Positions 58,163 through 64,000 of a stretch of 64,000 bases of DNA are shown here, piece by piece. Below the pieces are notes generated by a model that worked only from the letters and a program-made list of their open reading frames with translations, did not search any database and was not told the origin of the DNA. The stretch spans positions 10,766,166 to 10,830,165 of the forward strand of contig JAPTYO010000005.1 in the NCBI GenBank assembly GCA_036873135.1. The letters run 5' to 3'. The position numbers were made by a program, and so were the translations under genes. Positions within the stretch are counted from its first letter, which is position 1; the number at the start of each line of letters is the position of its first letter. This stretch comes from Clarkia xantiana subsp. parviflora (taxonomy: Eukaryota > Streptophyta > Magnoliopsida > Myrtales > Onagraceae).

Positions 58163-59163
58163 TGTTAAGTTATGAGATCTAGGTCAACGGGTGGTCGGCT
58201 TTGATCTCGCTCCTTACTGGGGATGTGTGTGATCCGGTGTTTTTGAGTTGCCCTGTCTTAGCCTATATTCTTCTTTCCTTCCTTCCTTCCTTCCTTCCTT
58301 CCTTTGCTTCTTCTCTCCTTCTACCCTGCAGAAGGGGCAATACCAGACACGGAGGGGGGGGGGGGGGGTGGTGCCTGGTGAACCCTCTCCGATGCCTAAG
58401 TCAGTATTCTTCTAGAGAGATAAAGCTAGAGAGATGTCAGAGCTAAATTGTCCAAATGGCCAAGATGATCAAATGAGTTGTGAAGGTGGGGTATTTATAG
58501 GCAACGGTGTCATTAAGATGGCTTAATGACATCGTTAACCTTTAAACACAATTAATTAACCTTTAAGCACAATTAATTAACCTTTAAGCACATAATTAAG
58601 ACCTTAGGATTCGGAGAAGGTAGGCGAAGTGAACCGAGTGTGGGTGTCCGAAAATAGCGCAGGGGCCCTTGAGGGGGGAGGAAGCCGACCCCCAAGGGTA
58701 GGGGTTGGGTGAGGGCACCCAACCCCTCCTAGGGGGGATGGGGTTGGCCAACCCCATCCCTCCTAGGAGAGATCGGGTCGGCCGACCCGATCTCTCCTAG
58801 GAGAGATCGGGTTGGTCCACCCGATCTCCCCTAGGAGAGATCGGGTTGGTCCACCCGATCTCCCCTAGGAGAGATCGGGTTGGTCCACCCGATCTCCCCT
58901 AGGAGAGATCGGGTTGGTCCACCCGATCTCCCCTAGGAGAGATCGGGTTGGCTGACCCGATCTCTCCTAGGGGAGGTCGGGTGTGGCCACCCAACCTCAC
59001 CTAGGTGAGTTTACCTCGGCCGGACGAGCGTTCCGGTCTCGTCCGAGCCGTTGATGTGTTCGCGAAGTGTTCGGGTTGAAGTTTCGATTTACACTCGTTA
59101 ATGGGATGATAAAAATACAACGGTTTGGAAGTCAACGGGTTCAAATTGGGCGTATATCCATCA
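58163..59163 (-). repeat. 5' LTR of G
   Basis: 1001 bp, with a single TATA region (minus CCTATAAATACCCC near 58500) and a (TTCC)n tract near 58275-58303. It has a longer palindrome array than the left LTR, which accounts for most of the 175-bp length difference. Confidence 0.9.
58735..58990. repeat. 34-bp palindrome array, G right LTR
   Basis: About seven units. Four consecutive ones carry the variant centre GGTTGGTCCACCC, showing that one variant unit was locally amplified. Confidence 0.92.
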
Positions 59164-59168
59164 ATAAG

Positions 59169-60628
59169 CATTTATTTGCAGAAGTCGGCAAGCTCATCTC
59201 AATCTGGGGACCATTATCGCTGATGAGGATTTTTGGCACCCCATATCTGCATATGATTTGTTCTCGTATGAACTTGATCATCTGGAAAGTAGTTTTCGAT
59301 CCCAGGGCTTTTGCTTCTATCCACTTGGAGAAATAGTCAATGGCGACCACAACGTGTGTCCGTTGACCCGTGGATTTTGGCGAGGGCCCGATGAGATCTA
59401 TTCCCCACTGTGTGAAAGGCCATGCACTCATCATTAGCGTTTGCTCTTCTGGTGGCCTTATGATTCTGGTAGCGTAAACTTGGCGGACATGGCAGGCTTG
59501 TACAAGTGTTATCGCCTCTGTATGCATAGTTGGCCAGTAGAATCCCTGTCGCAAAGCTTTTAATACCAAAGTTTTGGCTCCATCGTGGCATCCATCGTCG
59601 CCTTTATGCAGGTCTTCCATTATCTTTTCCGTTTGAGGGGCGGCTACACATCGGAGATAAGGGGTTGAGTATCCTCTTTTGTAGAGGTATCCATCTAAAA
59701 TTACAAATCGTTCTGCCATTCTTTGGATTTTAGTCGCCTCTAGTGAATCCTCTAGGAGGTTTCCCTTTTCAAGATAATTATGGATGGGAGTAATCCATGA
59801 GTCGGGTGCTTGGATGTTGAGAACTTCAGCCCTTGCCTCCATGACTGAGTAGAGATAATTCTCGATGAAGTGTACTGACACAGGTGGGGTCCCAAAGAAA
59901 ATTTACTAAGGGCGTAAGCCTCTTGATTGCTTTCTCGAGGGAAAGCCTCTATTTGGATATGAGGCATGTCCCGCATGAGTCGTCGCACCTCTTCCGTTTA
60001 CTTCTTCATATTTTCTCCTTTGGCGACGTAGGTTCTATTTGTCTGATTGACAATTAATTTTGAGTCGCATCGTACCTTTAAGTTGGTGATTCCCATGCCT
60101 TTGGCTATACGAAGGCCTGTTAACAGAGCCTCATATACAGCTTCATTATTGGTAGCTATAAAGGTCAAGGCCTATGCGTACCGGAGTGGCTCTCCGTCAG
60201 GTGGCGTCAATACTAATCCTGCCCCACATCCCAAGGAGGAGGATGAACCGTCAGTATACAGCAACCACGGCATAGTGTCATTGGCGGTGTTCTCTGGCGT
60301 GGCTTTCACATGTTCTTCTTGTGAGAGGACGACATGTTTGGCATCTGGTGTCGCCGTATTTTCCTCTATAAAGTCGGTCAGCGCTTGACCCTTAATAGCC
60401 TTCGTGCCTCAAAATGAATTCGAAGTTCACTTAATTCCACCGCCCATTTGGCCATTCTTCCTGAAATGTCGGGCTTCTGTAAAAGTTGCTTCAGGGATTG
60501 ATTGCTAAGTACCGTGTTTCATGGGCGTGGAAATAAGGTCGTAGCTTTCTCACCGCTATCAGTAGGGCATATAGGTACTTCTCGATTTCCATGTAGTTTG
60601 CTTCGGCGACGCAAAAAAGCTTCCTACA
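59169..60628 (-). pseudogene. K pol, second interior, right of G (RNase H, aRNH, integrase core)
   Basis: Minus-strand pieces: RNase H (ANYMEIEKYLYALL near 60590), second RNase H (about 60300-60050, several frame breaks), then a clean frame 59881-59169 with zinc finger and integrase core (WGIDLIG, IDYFSKWIEAKA, SDNGPQ). It is cut by the G LTR after NKCLL; the rest lies at 38744-39326. The DNGP motif, lost in the first interior, is kept here. Confidence 0.85.
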
Positions 60629-61465
60629 TGTTGGGATCAAGTTGACGTGGCCCTAAGCTTCTGGTAATGGATTTCGAGGTCTTGTCGGTAGCTAGCTCCT
60701 TTAGGTGTCTATCTCGACCTCGGGGGGTGCCTAGTTTCCTTTAGGGTGCTTTTGATAGGCGAGGACCTGAAAAGGGGTGGGGATGGCCCCTGATTCCACT
60801 CCGAAGCTTAAGTCAGTAATGGAATTATGAGAGAATACTGTAAAACTATATGAATGGATATTTTCCAAATAATGAAAGTGTTCCCCTATTTATAGGGGAA
60901 AATACCGACTTTAATATGGCGGCAAGCTTTATGCTTTGATTGGCTGCTTAGTGGCGGTGGCAGCCTCTCTCTAATTGGTGGAGGGGAACGGTGATGTGTC
61001 AGTTGGTGACAAGCAGGTCGCCACCTCCTCGTTCCTTAGTGTTGAAGGTTTCTTTAACTAGGTGACAAGCAGGTTGCCACATTAGTTTTACCTTGAGAGG
61101 AAGGTTTCCTCGGGTCAAAAAGTCGGCAAGCAGGTTGCCAGCTGGTACCCCTTCCTTAAAGGGAAGGGTCTCCTTGAGTCAGGAGGAGGTGAGCAGGTTT
61201 CCATCTGTCCTTTTCCTTAGGAGGAATGGTTTTCTAATAGTACTTGGCTGTCGACTCGTTTCATACTTTTAGGAAGGAGAATCTTTGAGTAGCCTTGTCG
61301 CCATTCCTCAACTATTGTCTTGAAAGTCGACATCCTTTTATAATTGTGTTGACTATTCGTCTTTATATTCTTGATTCAAATATGACTAGTCGTTAACTTG
61401 ACTTTTGAGGGTCCCGACTTCAAGGTTGTCGACCCTTTTAAGGTTACCTCGAATCATATCCAGCA
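60629..61465 (-). repeat. K LTR copy 3
   Basis: 837 bp, TGTTGGGATC...CCAGCA. To its right lies the TSD CCTTG, then the remaining end of the copia C LTR. Confidence 0.75.
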
Positions 61466-62020
61466 CCTTGTTTGTTTTCGTAGTATTTATCCCCTATATT
61501 CCTACAGTGGTATCAGAGCCTGTGTTAGGGAGTTGAGAATTTTGATAAATTGGTGTTCTTGAGATTTTAGTCAAACTGATGGTTTTAGTAAAACTGATAT
61601 TTATGAAATTGAGTGTTTTTTTTTTAAAACTGATGTTCATGATTTTTCAGGAAAAATGTGACATTTATCAAAATTGGACATTGGATTATTGAAATTTGAC
61701 CACTAACCCTTATAGCATGTTTTGGCCAAACCACTCAGGTTGAACAAGGTAAAAAAAATTTAATTTCTTAGTCCCTAAGTAACTAGGGTTTTCGGCCGAA
61801 CTCTAGGAATATTAAATTTTAAAATTTCGGCCGAAAATTAATGCTAGGTGAATTCGGTCACAATTAGGGTTAGATTTACAAGATAATTGTGATAATCACT
61901 ATTGATACATTCTAGCATGATTTTAGGAATCTTCAATATTATTGATATATTTTAGTTGCCTAAGATTGATGAAAAATATATTGTAGATAGACTTTATCCT
62001 AATATAGAATCTTGACAGTA

Positions 62021-62060
<40 letters not shown>

Positions 62061-63485
62061 ACATTGGAAATTATTTTTATAATTAATGTTACTTGGTGGC
62101 TAAGTTAAGTTTTTAGTTGATTTTAAAACCCTAAAGGGTAAATGGGCCGGTCCAAATTGCACATCAGGGTCGGGCCAACCGGCCCGGAAGACCAGAGGAA
62201 CCCGAACCGGATCGAACTGGGTCAACCCAACTGAACGGGGTCGGGTTCCACGGGTCGAACCGAAGCGAGTCAACCAAACAAGATTTTTTCAGTCGGTCCG
62301 ACCCATCCAGGTCGGGTCGGACCGGGCAACTAAAGGGTCGAACCAAACCGACCCGGTTTGCGTGAAGAACCGAACCAAATTCCTGTTTTAAACCGAACCG
62401 GTCCGGCCGAACCATTTTAAACCGAACCGGATCGGCTGAACCGGTTTAACCTGACCAGATTTGATTGACCCGGACCTTTAGACCAGACCGACCTGAGTCA
62501 ACTGAAAAATAGGATGGTCAAATTTTAAAATCCGAATGTTTTCGAACTTAAAATTAACTTACACGATGCTTATTGGTTTAATATTTCACATTTTAATTAA
62601 ACTTGATGCCTAGTTTCGATTATGGGGGTGGATCTCGGAAATGCATGATTTTGGGACTGAGTCATTAAGTGGGCTGATTGAAATTGCTATTTAATTGATA
62701 TTATTGCATGATAAGAACTGTCGTCTTGACTATGTCAAACTAGCTGGATATTGCATGTTGGGGGCAGAGGCCTGGATTTCAATTAATTGATTGCGCACTA
62801 GGATAGACATGTTGTGATGGTTGCCAATGCATAGATTCATGTCTAGAAGTACGCATGTTTGATTGATAGCATGAATTGCAAGCCATCCCCAAATGTTTTA
62901 AAATAAAAAATCACTCCAGATATGCATGTTTGATGTGGTGTGATCACGCATGATACGTATGCATGAATGTTGAGGATGTAGCCACATGTGATAATTTACT
63001 TAAGTAGTATAATTATATATGCTAGCATGAGTTCCACAGAACATTAGACGCATGATGCGTATGCATGTTGAGTGGTTTTTTTTTTTAATGGATGTGGCCT
63101 GCGAATGATGATTTGCTTCTGTAGTAGAATTATATGTGCATGCATGAAATCCTCGAAACGTTTTAAAAAAGGCCTTGGGAAAGCCAAGATCGGGTGTATG
63201 TAAAAAAACTCCCCGCTCCGGTGAAAGCGATTAAACCGTTTTAAAAGAATGATATATTAGAAAGAAGATGTCGGTAATGTGAACTCTTTCACGACCCCCT
63301 TCCCTCGATTTATTGGCGGTCGGTTTGGTTAGATGTCTGAGGAATCATTACTTGTCGCCCTCTATCTCATAGATATCCGATGTATGCAAATCTTTTTTCA
63401 AAATGTTATTGTCTCCCTGATTATGCATGATTATCAATGTGTTAGTATCGATGGCTGCGATCAGCAATGTTATCTCCTAAATGAA
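61466..63485 (+). mobile_element. copia element C: LTR end, primer site and long leader
   Basis: The LTR end CCTATATTCCTACA reaches 61506. TGGTATCAGAGCC at 61508-61520 is a perfect tRNA-Met-type primer site. About 2 kb of leader follows without a coding frame, with (AT)n at about 62022-62054, a GC-rich patch of GGTCGGGTCGGACC-like words at 62140-62490, and GCATGATGCGTATGCATG-like words at 62930-63070. The element continues past the right edge. Confidence 0.65.
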
Positions 63486-64000
63486 TAAGGGGATCAAATT
63501 GAATGGTAATCATTATAAGAACTGGAATAAGCATGCATGGTGATTACTGAGATAAAATGTTTGGACTATTTGACTACAAAGCATGTTAGGCCAGAGGGAA
63601 ACCTCACGGATGAATAGAAGACATTATATGACGAATGGAATGCTAAGGACCTTTAGATTCGTTCCGCCTTGATATCGTTGATGGAGGATGACATACTCTA
63701 TGAGTATGATTACCTTGAGTCTTATAAGGACCTATGGGACAGTCTCAAAGTAGGGTGCGATGTTTATACCACTGGCCAGAAGCGATCGTTAAACATCGCT
63801 TTACACTCATACAAGATGAATCCTAAGCATACGATGAATGAGCATATTAGACACATGTCCAACATACTTGCTGAACTCAAAGAGGCAGAGGAAACTCTGT
63901 CTCAGGAACAGAAAGTCCGGTGCGTCATCCACTCTTTACCGGACTCTTGGAATAGCATGAAAATACCTCCCATGCCACAAATCTCGATACACTCTAGAAA
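63486..64000 (+). pseudogene. copia gag remnant (Retrotran_gag_2/UBN2 type), continues beyond window
   Basis: The translation shows KLNGNHYKNW, YLTTKHVRPEGNLTDE, EWNAKDL and ISLMEDD, then an open stretch from about 63681 with YKDLWDSLKVGCD, LNIALHSYKMNP and VRCVIHSLPDSW. These are typical of plant copia gag proteins. Two in-frame TAG codons (near 63616 and 63652) and a frame change near 63530 show decay. No zinc knuckle is reached before the window ends. Confidence 0.85.

Larger units (their letters stand above)
39327..59163 (-). mobile_element. element G: Tat-lineage Ty3/gypsy retrotransposon, gag-less, split by H
   Basis: LTRs lie at 39327-40152 (826 bp) and 58163-59163 (1001 bp), with ends TGTTAAG...CCATCA. 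ATAAG flanks both sides (39322-39326 and 59164-59168). The minus primer-binding site TGGCGCCGTCCGTGGG follows the right LTR at about 58144-58159, and the minus purine tract TCGGGGGCATG precedes the left one. Interior in minus order: pol N-terminal half (58111-55755), insertion H, pol C-terminal half (45441-43872), 49-bp repeats, and an oppositely transcribed spliced gene (plus strand). Without H and one TSD copy it is about 9.5 kb. It has no gag. It is inserted in the integrase of K, so it is younger than K. Confidence 0.92.
33157..61465 (-). mobile_element. element K: internally deleted Tat-type Ty3/gypsy element, tandemly duplicated, inserted in the LTR of copia C
   Basis: Three LTR copies (33157-33993, 36970-37791, 60629-61465) enclose two interiors. 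Each interior holds, on the minus strand, only the 3' half of pol (RNase H, second RNase H, integrase) and a 105-bp repeat array. Gag, protease and most of RT are absent. The outer LTRs have termini TGTTG...CAACA (CAGCA in the right copy), and CCTTG occurs at 33152-33156 and 61466-61470 as target duplication. The second interior is split by element G. Between each array and its LTR lies a piece of copia LTR end plus primer site. That is unexpected and is discussed in the findings. Confidence 0.65.

Overview
This is nuclear DNA from a dicot flowering plant. Three kinds of evidence support that: genes with short exons and GT-AG introns that match plant-only families (a CRR7 terminal exon, a CNGC2-type channel, a 'dentin sialophosphoprotein-related' gene), an AT-rich background with (AT)n and (AAT)n tracts, and plant-type LTR retrotransposons and hAT-like MITEs. 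I cannot name the species. All family assignments come from reading the translations; no database search was run.

Layout, left half (1-28.6 kb). A last exon of CRR7 (238-519) is followed by a 2.4-kb non-coding LTR element with unusual TATA...TATA LTR ends (944-3347). Next is a nine-exon minus-strand CNGC2/DND1-like ion channel gene (4534-7898). A decayed EMB976-like PPR fragment (8503-8801) is cut by a copia remnant (8802-9600). Then comes a minus-strand, apparently non-coding Ogre/Tat-like element, A (about 9.74-17.38 kb), which carries a hAT MITE and, inside its LTR, a small complete LTR element E with one 380-codon ORF. Two more GC-patterned hAT-like MITEs follow (17578-18346, 18416-19156). 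The other intact host gene is a seven-coding-exon plus-strand gene at 22643-25764.

Layout, right half (28.6-64 kb). This is a 'Russian doll' of LTR retrotransposons, at least five levels deep. Element B (28631 onward, plus, same family as A) is interrupted by copia element C (32595 onward, plus). The 5' LTR of C is interrupted by Tat-type element K (33157-61465, minus). The integrase of K is interrupted by Tat element G (39327-59163, minus; TSD ATAAG). The pol gene of G is interrupted by a close relative, H (45442-55749, plus; TSD CTTTG).

G and H are the most interesting part. H has an intact 1308-codon pol (protease, RT, RNase H, second RNase H, integrase) starting about 50 bp after the LTR, with no gag capsid domain anywhere in the element; G has the same gag-less layout. 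Both carry, between pol and the 3' LTR, a spliced gene on the opposite strand with its own TATA box and a coiled-coil-like 306-aa product. Their LTRs contain arrays of perfect 34-bp palindromes whose copy number changes in whole units, and H alone has a 331-bp tandem duplication of the LTR core promoter in both LTRs. A 49-bp hairpin tandem repeat lies next to the end of pol in both.
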